Translations under genes and position numbers: made by a program
Notes under the pieces: model-generated
Database searches by the model: none
The model's input: only the letters and a program-made list of their open reading frames with translations
What the model was told of the DNA's origin: nothing
Shown here: positions 7,355-12,797 of the stretch, one piece after another
How the letters are laid out: the number at the start of each line of letters is the position of its first letter
How positions within the stretch are numbered: position 1 is the first letter of the stretch
Assembly (NCBI GenBank): GCA_902489955.1
Contig: CABUBY010000047.1
Location: 1 to 12,837, forward strand
DNA length: 12,837 nt
Source of the DNA: an uncultured Collinsella sp.
Lineage (GTDB): Bacteria > Actinomycetota > Coriobacteriia > Coriobacteriales > Coriobacteriaceae
Direction: 5' to 3'

Positions 7355-7368
7355 GTCCGATTTTTGAC
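7355..7368. promoter_or_regulatory. Candidate MarR operator, downstream copy
   Basis: GTCCGATTTTTGAC matches the copy at 7390-7403 at 13 of 14 positions, 35 bp away, with GTC...GAC ends. It lies in the untranslated leader just after the predicted transcription start. A flanking AATTG...CCAATT dyad surrounds it. Confidence 0.45.
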
Positions 7369-7383
7369 CAATTATGTGTCTCT

Positions 7384-7412
7384 AGATTAGTCCGAGTTTT
7401 GACTATCGTCAA
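7384..7412 (-). promoter_or_regulatory. Candidate promoter of the marR-ABC operon
   Basis: On the minus strand TTGACG (7407-7412) and TAATCT (7384-7389) are separated by exactly 17 bases. The -35 matches five of six; the -10 is weak. Transcription would start near 7377, about 40 bases before marR. The spacer contains one of the paired repeats, as expected for a repressed promoter. Confidence 0.5.
7390..7403. promoter_or_regulatory. Candidate MarR operator, spacer copy
   Basis: GTCCGAGTTTTGAC sits wholly within the -35/-10 spacer of the operon promoter and differs by one base from the copy at 7355-7368. The adjoining TTGAC-4-GTCAA dyad (7399-7412) overlaps the -35. Binding here would block RNA polymerase directly. 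Confidence 0.5.
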
Positions 7413-7455
7413 CAGGCTCTCCGCAAATGTGTGCATTTTTATGGCCGATCGGCAG

Positions 7456-7491
7456 AAAAAGACCGCCGGCGCGGGGGCGGCGCCAGCGGTC
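7456..7491 (-). terminator. Terminator of the 96-residue protein gene
   Basis: The stem is 7461-7466 with 7486-7491, plus 7468-7472 with 7480-7484. On the minus strand it is followed by TTTTTCTG. The position between the two stem blocks (7467/7485) is a G-U wobble in minus-strand RNA and a C-A clash in plus-strand RNA, which supports minus-strand use. It lies 26 bases past the stop at 7518. Confidence 0.85.
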
Positions 7492-7517
7492 ACGTGAAAA
7501 TCGAGTTTTATTGCCTG

Positions 7518-7808
7518 TTAAGCGGCGACGGCCTCATAGACCGTAGCGCCCGAGAAGCTGTCATGCAGGCTCTTGCCGGCAATCCACGGCAGCTCGACGA
7601 CCTCGCAGACCGTGTTGACCAGCTCGGAGTAGTCAGTAAAGTGGCCCTTGTCGTTGAGGGCCTCGCAATCCTGAACACGCCAATAGCCATCGGTGTGCGT
7701 GATGTAGTACTCGTGATCGTTGATCGACACGAAAGCGCGCGTCTTGGAACGCAGCAGCTTCAGAAATCCTTCGAAGTCGGTCTCGACGACATCTCCAGCC
7801 TGGAACAT
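7518..7808 (-). CDS. Conserved-looking small protein of unknown function
   Basis: A 96-residue acidic soluble protein that I do not recognise. It has no signal peptide, membrane segment or metal-binding cluster. The sequence reads as a compact alpha/beta domain: an N-terminal MFQAGDVVETDFEGFLKLLR, a strand pair around AFVSINDHEYYITHTDGYWRV (25-45) and a C-terminal helix region. It is well supported as a gene: AGGAGGTAAC, nearly the full anti-Shine-Dalgarno match, sits 7 bases before the ATG; it has its own strong terminator; and no overlapping frame is better. It stands alone between the marR operon and the divergent nitroreductase. A 6-bp hairpin with a 3-base loop (7828-7842) lies just upstream of the ribosome site. 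High expression is likely but inferred. Confidence 0.8.
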   Translation of the reverse strand: MFQAGDVVETDFEGFLKLLRSKTRAFVSINDHEYYITHTDGYWRVQDCEALNDKGHFTDYSELVNTVCEVVELPWIAGKSLHDSFSGATVYEAVAA

Positions 7809-7827
7809 GATGTTACCTCCTGGCCCG

Positions 7828-7842
7828 GCGCCACCATGGCGC
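7828..7842 (-). promoter_or_regulatory. Leader hairpin before the 96-residue protein gene
   Basis: GCGCCA (7828-7833) pairs with TGGCGC (7837-7842) around a 3-base loop, ending 8 bases before the AGGAGG site on the minus strand. A second dyad, AACCT-7-AGGTT (7872-7888), lies further upstream and could be an operator. I could not assign a convincing promoter in 7843-7960. Confidence 0.3.
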
Positions 7843-7962
7843 GTTGATAAACGTTGGTGCTCCTTTAGTAAAACCTTTATCAGAGGTTATGCGTTCGTCA
7901 TTTAGGCAAGTGGTAAAAAACCGCAGGGTAGACGGGATAAAACGTTTAACCATCCCATTTGT

Positions 7963-7991
7963 TTGTCACATTCTGAAGGTACTTTTATGCA
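7963..7991 (+). promoter_or_regulatory. Weak candidate promoter for the nitroreductase
   Basis: TTGTCA (7963-7968) is 17 bases from TATGCA (7986-7991). The -35 is good and the -10 poor. It would give a leader of about 105 bases containing a CCAATTGG palindrome (8003-8010). Other starts within the leader cannot be excluded. Confidence 0.25.
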
Positions 7992-8102
7992 AACCCACTT
8001 TCCCAATTGGAATCCATCCTTTTGGCCGGGCAATTGACCGTCTATCGTTTGAGCCCGACGGGTATGAACGTGGCATCTGCAACGCCACCGCAAGGAGACA
8101 CC

Positions 8103-8624
8103 ATGGAGACCATCGAAGCACTCATTCACCGCCGCAGCTGCCGCAACTACAGCGATCGTCCCGTCGAGGCCGAAAAGCTTGCACGTATTATCGAAGCCGG
8201 CCAATATGCACCGAGCGGCATGGGCCGCCAGCCGGTGACGTTTGTCGCCGTCACCGACCCCGCGACCGTCGAGCGTCTCTCGCAGCTCAACGCCCAGGTC
8301 ATGGGCAGCAACAGCGACCCCTTCTATGGCGCCAAGACCGTTGTGGTGGTGCTGGTTGACCGCAGCGTGCCCACACATCTGGAAGACGGCTCGCTCGCCA
8401 TGGGCAACCTGCTCAACGCCGCCTATGCACTGGGTGTCGATTCGTGCTGGATTCACCGCGCGCATGAGGTCTTTGACTCGCCCGAGGGCCTGGAGCTGCT
8501 GGCCAGCTGGGGCCTGCTCGCCGACGGCAGCCTGCGCGGTGTCGGTCACTGCATTCTGGGCTATGCCGAGGACACGCTTCCCGAGGCAAAGCCGCGCCGC
8601 GACAACGTGGTGTATGTAAGGTAA
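8103..8624 (+). CDS. Nitroreductase-family FMN oxidoreductase
   Basis: A 173-residue cytosolic flavoprotein of the nitroreductase superfamily, which uses NAD(P)H to reduce nitro compounds, quinones or flavins. The FMN-phosphate binding motif RRSCRNYSDRPV (10-21) is at the N-terminus, followed by the helix IIEAGQYAPSGMGRQPVTFVAV (29-50), the standard cofactor pocket. A central LAMGNLLNAAYALGVDSCWIH (98-118) gives the dimer/FMN-ring region, and GHCILGYAED (148-157) is the usual late strand. It belongs to the short subfamily. The start at 8103 follows AAGGAG by about 6 bases; the frame continues upstream to 8007 without family resemblance. It is a single-gene unit, convergent with the gene ending at 8689. 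The physiological substrate is not evident. Confidence 0.9.
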   Translation: METIEALIHRRSCRNYSDRPVEAEKLARIIEAGQYAPSGMGRQPVTFVAVTDPATVERLSQLNAQVMGSNSDPFYGAKTVVVVLVDRSVPTHLEDGSLAMGNLLNAAYALGVDSCWIHRAHEVFDSPEGLELLASWGLLADGSLRGVGHCILGYAEDTLPEAKPRRDNVVYVR

Positions 8625-8640
8625 CCCAGGAGCGTCAGCG

Positions 8641-8679
8641 GGGGTAGCTAATTTTGGACGGGGCTATTTTAGCTACCCC
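8641..8679 (+). repeat. REP-like hairpin with GGACGG loop (element 3)
   Basis: An 11-bp perfect stem, GGGGTAGCTAA (8641-8651) with TTAGCTACCCC (8669-8679), closes a 17-base loop containing TTTTGGACGGGG. It starts 17 bases past the nitroreductase stop and 10 bases from the stop of the convergent gene. No U-tract follows on either strand, so a simple terminator is less likely. Layout and the GGAC(A/G)G core match the hairpins at 3094-3125 and 12761-12797. Confidence 0.55.
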
Positions 8680-8688
8680 ACTCGCAAC

Positions 8689-9264
8689 TTATATTGACGT
8701 CGCCGTTGTCGTCGTTTCGTTCGTGTGAGTCGTTTCGGCGTCGTCGCCCTGTTCGTCCTCGTCCTTTTGCGCATCGGCGATGGTGGAGGCCGCCGCGACG
8801 ATACCGCGTTGGGGCGCGACGCCCGTCTGGGCCTGAGCGCCCTCGACAACTTCTGTACCTACATGCGCGAGCTCGGGCGATTTAAACATTGCGTCCAAGT
8901 TGGCGCCACCGCCGGCGTAGCCAAGCGCAGCGAGCGCGATGACGATCACTGCAACGGCGGCCACGATCGGCACGTAGCGATGCCAGCCGGCGGGATTGAG
9001 CCCGCTGCGGCGAGCCGCCCCGCGGCTGATGTAGCCGAGCGTTCCGTCGTGCTTGAGCTTTGAGCCCACCACGCGTTTGCGGCCCAACAGCGAGGACTCT
9101 GCCTGCATTGCCAAGCGGGCGCTTGCCGAAGGATAGCCGTATTTAGTGCGCTTGAACGAGCCATCAAACCCCGAGGCGTGTTTGCCCCACGTCACCGATG
9201 TCGTGCGTCGGTTAACCGGCGCGGCGCTCCGCCTTCTGCGGCTCGGTTTTGAAGTCTCAGCCAT
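8689..9264 (-). CDS. Single-pass membrane protein of unknown function
   Basis: A 191-residue protein I cannot place in a family. Residues 1-97 are strongly basic, with Arg/Lys patches such as SRRRRS and GRKRVVGSKLK and no obvious fold. One hydrophobic segment spans about 98-117 (YVPIVAAVAVIVIALAALGY). Residues 120-191 are acidic and then Thr-rich (DEDEQGDDAETTHTNETTTT). The positive-inside rule puts the basic half in the cytoplasm and the acidic tail outside. This layout resembles cell-envelope or secretion-associated anchors, but that is inference. I start at ATG 9264 with GAGGG close upstream; a GTG at 9318 has no ribosome site. It lies 84 bases after the NtrC-like gene on the same strand and may be co-transcribed. 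An extended -10 (9309-9317) could also drive it alone. Confidence 0.75.
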   Translation of the reverse strand: MAETSKPSRRRRSAAPVNRRTTSVTWGKHASGFDGSFKRTKYGYPSASARLAMQAESSLLGRKRVVGSKLKHDGTLGYISRGAARRSGLNPAGWHRYVPIVAAVAVIVIALAALGYAGGGANLDAMFKSPELAHVGTEVVEGAQAQTGVAPQRGIVAAASTIADAQKDEDEQGDDAETTHTNETTTTATSI

Positions 9265-9308
9265 ATGCCCTCGCACGCCGTAACCAAATCGAAACAATAA
9301 CGCTTTGG

Positions 9309-9317
9309 ACTGTAGCA
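9309..9317 (-). promoter_or_regulatory. Candidate extended -10 for the membrane protein gene
   Basis: The minus strand reads TGCTACAGT, a TGn extended -10 with four of six core matches, about 45 bases before the start at 9264. No clear -35 is present. Confidence 0.3.
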
Positions 9318-9348
9318 CACGCGTCGCGCGCGGTCACGGGCGCCTCGC

Positions 9349-10566
9349 TCAACGGTCATCGTCCTTCAGCAAGCGCCACAGCGTTGTACGGCTTATGCCC
9401 AGCACCTCCGCCGCACGGGTTCGGTTGCCGTGGAGATGGTCTACAACCAGATGCGCGATATCTCGCTCGGTATCGGCCAGCGGTCGCAGGATATACAGGT
9501 CACTTTCGAGCGTCGGGGCGCCAAAGGTTGCGGTCTTAATCACGTCCTCTTGGGCGAGCACTTCCTCCGCCACAGCGCGGTCCACCGTGCCCGTCCCCGC
9601 CAATATATACAGTCGTTCCGAGACCTCGCGGAGCTGCAGATAATTGCGCGGCCAGCGGTAAGCATCGAGCGTCTTCGTCGCCGCGGCAGACAGCGTGGGT
9701 GCTGCCGTCTCAAATGCATCAGCGAGATATTCCAAATAGCGCGCAACCTTCGTCGACGCGGCTCCCTGCTCGGCGACTGCCGGCGCCACGCTCACCGCAC
9801 AGGCGAAGCGCTCGGTCACAAACGCGGCTTGATCACTTTCGCCGCCGCCCGGCATGTCATTCGCTGTCAGCACCACATGGCAGCGCGTCGCCAACGCAGT
9901 GTCGGTCATCGTGGAGACCAGCTCGCGGAGGCGCTGGGGGCCAACCGCATTCCAGCCCTCAATGCAAAGGGTCAGCCCCGTTTGGAACAACGGCGATTCG
10001 GCGCTTTTGAGCACATGGCGCCAACCGCGCTCGGTGAGCTCATCAAGCGCAAGGGAAACAAAGGGCTGATCGGCAAAAGGACCGTCCAGATAGAGGCGCT
10101 TGGCGATCTCGATCTGACCCGCTCCCAGCTCACCCTCGAGCATAAGGGGCACACCGCGCGCGTAGCTCTCGGCAACCGGCGCAGCCACCGAGGCCGCCCC
10201 CTCAACGATGCCGTACGCGCTCGATTCGTAGCGGGCCTCAACCTCGTCGGCGTTGAGCCACTCGATGCCCGCATGCGCCGCGGCGCCGCGCACCTCGCGG
10301 ACCACGACGACCCAAAGGCCCCCGCCCTCTTTGTCGGTGGGGCGAACGGTCAGGCTCAGGCGCGTACCCGCACGCCCCATAACCAGACGCGCGCCGTCTC
10401 CTATACGGTCGAGGCGCTCAGCGACAAAAGCCGCCACATCCCGCTCGAGCGCCGCGTCATTCATGGTCGAGATCGCGACGTCCCCACGCGCATCGATTGC
10501 CAATGCCGAGGCCCCGGCAGCAGCCAGGGCCTCGGTCAAGATGTTCAGCTTGGCATCGCTATCCAT
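9349..10566 (-). CDS. Degenerate NtrC-type regulator with Fis-like DNA-binding domain
   Basis: A 405-residue protein with the plan of a sigma-54 activator but a non-functional motor. Residues 1-95 look like a small sensor-type domain (type uncertain). Residues about 110-345 align in order with the AAA+ domain, but Walker A is GELGAGQI (145-152), with Gln for the essential Lys. Walker B is TLCIEGW (199-205), losing the Asp-Glu pair. The stretch between them is about 35 residues short, so no GAFTGA loop exists. YRWPRNYLQLREVSERLYIL (303-322) corresponds to the conserved YxWPGNVREL region. Residues 371-400 (RTRAAEVLGISRTTLWRLLK) form a clear Fis-type helix-turn-helix. It cannot be an ATP-driven sigma-54 activator; a role as an ordinary repressor or activator is inferred. 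The start at 10566 has AGGGG about 6 bases upstream. The target genes are unknown. Confidence 0.85.
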   Translation of the reverse strand: MDSDAKLNILTEALAAAGASALAIDARGDVAISTMNDAALERDVAAFVAERLDRIGDGARLVMGRAGTRLSLTVRPTDKEGGGLWVVVVREVRGAAAHAGIEWLNADEVEARYESSAYGIVEGAASVAAPVAESYARGVPLMLEGELGAGQIEIAKRLYLDGPFADQPFVSLALDELTERGWRHVLKSAESPLFQTGLTLCIEGWNAVGPQRLRELVSTMTDTALATRCHVVLTANDMPGGGESDQAAFVTERFACAVSVAPAVAEQGAASTKVARYLEYLADAFETAAPTLSAAATKTLDAYRWPRNYLQLREVSERLYILAGTGTVDRAVAEEVLAQEDVIKTATFGAPTLESDLYILRPLADTERDIAHLVVDHLHGNRTRAAEVLGISRTTLWRLLKDDDR

Positions 10567-10588
10567 TATTTGCCCCTGTCCGCAGCGA

Positions 10589-10612
10589 CGTGCAACCGTC
10601 GACGGTCGCACG
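10589..10612. promoter_or_regulatory. 24-bp near-perfect dyad before the NtrC-like gene
   Basis: All positions pair except one (10594 with 10607). The centre is the perfect 12-bp palindrome ACCGTCGACGGT (10595-10606) and the outer halves are CGTGC/GCACG. With no loop it is a protein-binding dyad rather than an RNA hairpin. It lies 23-46 bases before the start codon. Fis-type HTH dimers bind dyads of this size, so autoregulation is a reasonable inference. Confidence 0.5.
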
Positions 10613-10651
10613 ACCGAGTGTTTCAAAATTGAACGATATTGCTCACCAAAC

Positions 10652-10657
10652 ACTATA
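10652..10657 (-). promoter_or_regulatory. Candidate -10 for the NtrC-like gene
   Basis: The minus strand reads TATAGT, with transcription expected near 10645. No good -35 is seen. A 7-bp inverted repeat (AGTGTTT 10617-10623, AAACACT 10648-10654) overlaps the -10 and the start region and might be an operator. Confidence 0.3.
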
Positions 10658-10691
10658 GGGCAGAAAGCGCCGTCCTGCGAGTATAGGTGTT

Positions 10692-10717
10692 GCCCCGCAT
10701 CGCCATCCTGGCGGGGC
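10692..10717. other. GC-rich hairpin beside the long stem-loop
   Basis: GCCCCGC (10692-10698) pairs with GCGGGGC (10711-10717) across 12 bases. An alternative inner pairing, CGCCA/TGGCG (10701-10705 with 10709-10713), competes with it. Its last two bases also form the foot of the stem at 10716-10780. No U-tract follows on either strand. Confidence 0.35.
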
Positions 10718-10780
10718 GATAAGAGCTCTTCGGGACTTATAAACCTGCGGACAAGCCATACCCGCAAGAGCTCCTATCGC
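10716..10780 (-). ncRNA. Long structured RNA stem-loop between the YeiH-family and NtrC-like genes
   Basis: Arms 10716-10734 and 10761-10780 form 19 pairs with one bulged base (10765). One pair (10722/10774) is G-U in minus-strand RNA but A-C in plus-strand RNA, so the minus strand is favoured. The 26-base loop can form an alternative GCGG/CCGC hairpin that competes with the top of the stem. It starts 53 bases after the YeiH-family stop. There is no U-tract, so it may be a 3'-end stabiliser, a factor-dependent terminator or a regulatory RNA. It matches no RNA family I recognise. Confidence 0.4.
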
Positions 10781-10832
10781 TCCACCGCAGACATGCGCTC
10801 ACCAGCACGCAGCACGCAAACAAGCTACTTCT

Positions 10833-11867
10833 CTACCAGATTCCCAGTACGTGTTGCATTCCCAAACTCATGCACGCAATGCCAATCCAGCAGCAAAAGC
10901 CCAGCGCGATGGGCTTGCCGCCCTTTTTGACCAGCTCGACGATATCGGTATTAAAACCAATAGCCGCCATGGCCATCACGATAAAGAACTTCGACAGCTC
11001 CTTGATGGGCGCCGTAAAGGACGCGGGAAGCTGAAGCACCGTGGTGATCACACTCGCCAGCACAAAGAACAGCACAAACATGGGAAACGCGCGTTTAAGC
11101 GAGAACGTGCTTTTGGCGTCGCCGCCGGCCTTGCGTGCTAGATGCATCTGCCAGCATGCGAGGACCAACGTGATGGGAATGATAGCCAGCGTCCTGGTGA
11201 GCTTGACCACCGTGGCGCTCTCGAGCACATTGGCGCCGGGATGCATGCTGTCCCAAGCGCTCGCCGCAGCCGTTACGGACGAGGTGTCGTTGATGGCGGT
11301 ACCGGCAAACAGGCCGAAGCCCTCGTTGGTCAGCCCGAGCATGCCGCCAAGCGTCGGAAACACGAGCGCCGCGATAACGTTAAACAGGAAGATGACCGAA
11401 ATGGCCTGGGCAATCTCGCAATCGTCGGCATCGATGACGGGTGCGGTCGCAGCGATGGCCGAACCGCCGCAAATCGACGAACCCACACCCACAAGCGTCG
11501 CGATCTTACCCGGCACGTTCATAACGTGGCAGAGCACAAAGGCGATGACAAGCGAGGTCGAGATTGTCGCCACGATAATCGGCAGCGACTGGGCGCCCTT
11601 GGACAGAATCTGGGAGAGGTTCATGCCAAAGCCAAGCAGGATAACCGCGTACTGCAAGACTTTTTTGGACGTATAGGTGACGCCGGCGGCGAGCTGTTCG
11701 CGACGATTCTTGGGAAAGACGAGCGCCAGGACCATGCCAAAGAGGATGGCAAATACCGGCCCACCGACCACCTCAATCTGTTTGCCGAGCAACGTCGCGG
11801 GAATGGCGATGATCAGGCAGAACAAGACGCCCTTCCAGCGCTCGCGTACGATATTTGCCAGTTGCAT
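10833..11867 (-). CDS. YeiH/UPF0324-family membrane transporter (putative sulfate exporter family)
   Basis: A 344-residue polytopic inner-membrane protein with about ten hydrophobic segments from residue 14 to the C-terminus. Family signatures are LLGFGMNL (77-84), the glycine/serine-rich GVGSSICGGSAIAATAPVI (127-145) and FAGTAINDTSSVTAA (187-201). Length is typical for the family. Members are listed as putative sulfate exporters; direct transport data are sparse, so the substrate here is open. The ATG at 11867 has AAGGA about 8 bases upstream. It is transcribed away from a GntR-type regulator across a gap of about 190 bases, which suggests control by that protein. E. coli yeiH is likewise next to a regulator, though of LysR type. 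No link to cysE is visible beyond a possible shared sulfur theme. Confidence 0.9.
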   Translation of the reverse strand: MQLANIVRERWKGVLFCLIIAIPATLLGKQIEVVGGPVFAILFGMVLALVFPKNRREQLAAGVTYTSKKVLQYAVILLGFGMNLSQILSKGAQSLPIIVATISTSLVIAFVLCHVMNVPGKIATLVGVGSSICGGSAIAATAPVIDADDCEIAQAISVIFLFNVIAALVFPTLGGMLGLTNEGFGLFAGTAINDTSSVTAAASAWDSMHPGANVLESATVVKLTRTLAIIPITLVLACWQMHLARKAGGDAKSTFSLKRAFPMFVLFFVLASVITTVLQLPASFTAPIKELSKFFIVMAMAAIGFNTDIVELVKKGGKPIALGFCCWIGIACMSLGMQHVLGIW

Positions 11868-11906
11868 ATGGGATTCCTTCTTTCTATTTCACGTTTGCGA
11901 CGGCTT

Positions 11907-11988
11907 ATGATACGGCAACATTGAGCGCAGCCTTGCGCAAACACAGACTAAGATGCCGCAATAGTTCTCAGGCAACAGCCGAATTGCC
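11907..11988. promoter_or_regulatory. Divergent control region with candidate operator dyads
   Basis: Two inverted repeats are visible: GCGCA-4-TGCGC (11925-11938) and GGCAA-8-TTGCC (11971-11988). GGCAACA occurs twice (11914-11920 and 11971-11977). A minus-strand TATCAT (11907-11912) could be the -10 of the YeiH-family gene. No strong -35 is visible. These are candidates for binding by the divergent GntR protein. Confidence 0.35.
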
Positions 11989-12011
11989 CACCGCGGAGAG
12001 CTGATTCGCGG

Positions 12012-12017
12012 CATAAT
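12012..12017 (+). promoter_or_regulatory. Candidate -10 for the GntR regulator
   Basis: CATAAT matches the -10 consensus at five of six positions. Transcription would start near 12024. That leaves 37 bases before the start at 12061 but only about 7 before the earlier ATG at 12031. The -35 is unclear. Confidence 0.3.
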
Positions 12018-12060
12018 TAACAACTGACATATGAGTTTGATAGAACAGTTGCGAGGCGCT

Positions 12061-12762
12061 ATGGAAGAATCGATGCACGTCGGCGAGCAGGAAACGAGCC
12101 TACAGGACCAGTCCTACCACACCATTCGACGCAAAATCGTCTACCTGGACTACAAGCCGGGCGAAAAGCTGGGCGTCAAGCAACTTTGCGACGACCTGGA
12201 TATGGGGCGCACCCCTGTGCGCGAGGCTTTGGTTCGCTTGGCGCAGGAAGGCCTGGTGCGCACCGTGCCCCAGAGCGGCACCTACGTCTCACCCATCAAC
12301 CTCACCCTTGCCGAGAGTGCCTGCTACATCCGCGAGCATCTGGAAAAGCAGGTGATTGTGGAGTGCTGTGCGCGCGCCACGTCGGCCGGCATCGAGCAGC
12401 TCGACCGCGCCATCGCGCTGCAGGAAAAGGCCATGGCCGAAGAGGATCGCATCGGCTTCTTTTTGAGCGACAACCTCATGCATCACATGATTTTTAGCAT
12501 CGCATGTCGCAGCACCGTGTGGTCGTGGCTCGAAGAGACCAATGCCGACCTGGAGCGCTTCCGCTGGCTGCGCGCCGCCACGCAGGTTCTCGACAATCAG
12601 GACATCGTGAACGAGCACAAGCAAATTCGCCGCGCTATCGCCGGTCGCGACCCCATCGAAGCGAGCTTTTTGGTCAGCAAGCACCTACACATGATGTTCC
12701 GCAACCAAACCGAGGTTCTGGACCAGTTCCCCGAGTACTTCGAGACCAGCAAGCTCCGCTAA
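12061..12762 (+). CDS. GntR-family regulator, FadR/FCD type
   Basis: A 233-residue DNA-binding regulator. Residues about 15-80 are the GntR winged helix, with the recognition segment MGRTPVREALVRLAQEGLV (48-66) and the wing RTVPQSGTYVSP. Residues about 85-225 are an all-helical FCD ligand-binding domain. D137 and H141 (SDNLMHHMIF), H186 (NEHKQIRRAI) and H208 (SKHLH) fit the D/H/H/H metal site that usually helps bind a carboxylate effector. I prefer the ATG at 12061, with GAGG 4 bases upstream. The ATG at 12031 has no ribosome site and its ten extra codons include rare-looking ATA, AGT and TTG. It faces the YeiH-family gene and probably controls it. The effector is unknown, though a small organic acid is typical. 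The stop lies at the edge of a repeat-like hairpin. Confidence 0.9.
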   Translation: MEESMHVGEQETSLQDQSYHTIRRKIVYLDYKPGEKLGVKQLCDDLDMGRTPVREALVRLAQEGLVRTVPQSGTYVSPINLTLAESACYIREHLEKQVIVECCARATSAGIEQLDRAIALQEKAMAEEDRIGFFLSDNLMHHMIFSIACRSTVWSWLEETNADLERFRWLRAATQVLDNQDIVNEHKQIRRAIAGRDPIEASFLVSKHLHMMFRNQTEVLDQFPEYFETSKLR

Positions 12763-12797
12763 CCTGCCAAAAAGGGACAGGTTTATTTTGGCAGGTT
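12761..12797 (+). repeat. REP-like hairpin with GGGACAG loop (element 2)
   Basis: A 12-bp perfect stem, AACCTGCCAAAA (12761-12772) with TTTTGGCAGGTT (12786-12797), closes the loop AGGGACAGGTTTA. It begins within the TAA stop (12760-12762) of the GntR gene and is followed by TTA, so it may also work as a terminator. Its core AAAGGGACAG is identical to that of element 1 at 3094-3125, although the stems differ. The remaining bases to 12837 hold nothing I recognise. Confidence 0.6.

Noticed and set aside
8050..8100. Sigma-54 type -24/-12 promoter before the nitroreductase
   Set aside because: A TGGCA is present, but no TTGC follows at the required spacing, and the local NtrC-like protein lacks the sigma-54 contact loop.
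9430..10632. 400-codon plus-strand frame opposite the NtrC-like gene
   Set aside because: The composition is Arg/His/Gln-rich without domain motifs. The minus-strand frame carries the Fis HTH and AAA+ remnants.
10692..10717. GC-rich hairpin as a rho-independent terminator
   Set aside because: No run of T follows on either strand. It is kept only as an unclassified structure.
10735..10765. tRNA-like or T-box-like element in the loop of the long stem
   Set aside because: A GGTTTATAAGTCCC stretch faintly recalls a T-arm, but there is no acceptor stem, D-arm or T-box sequence.
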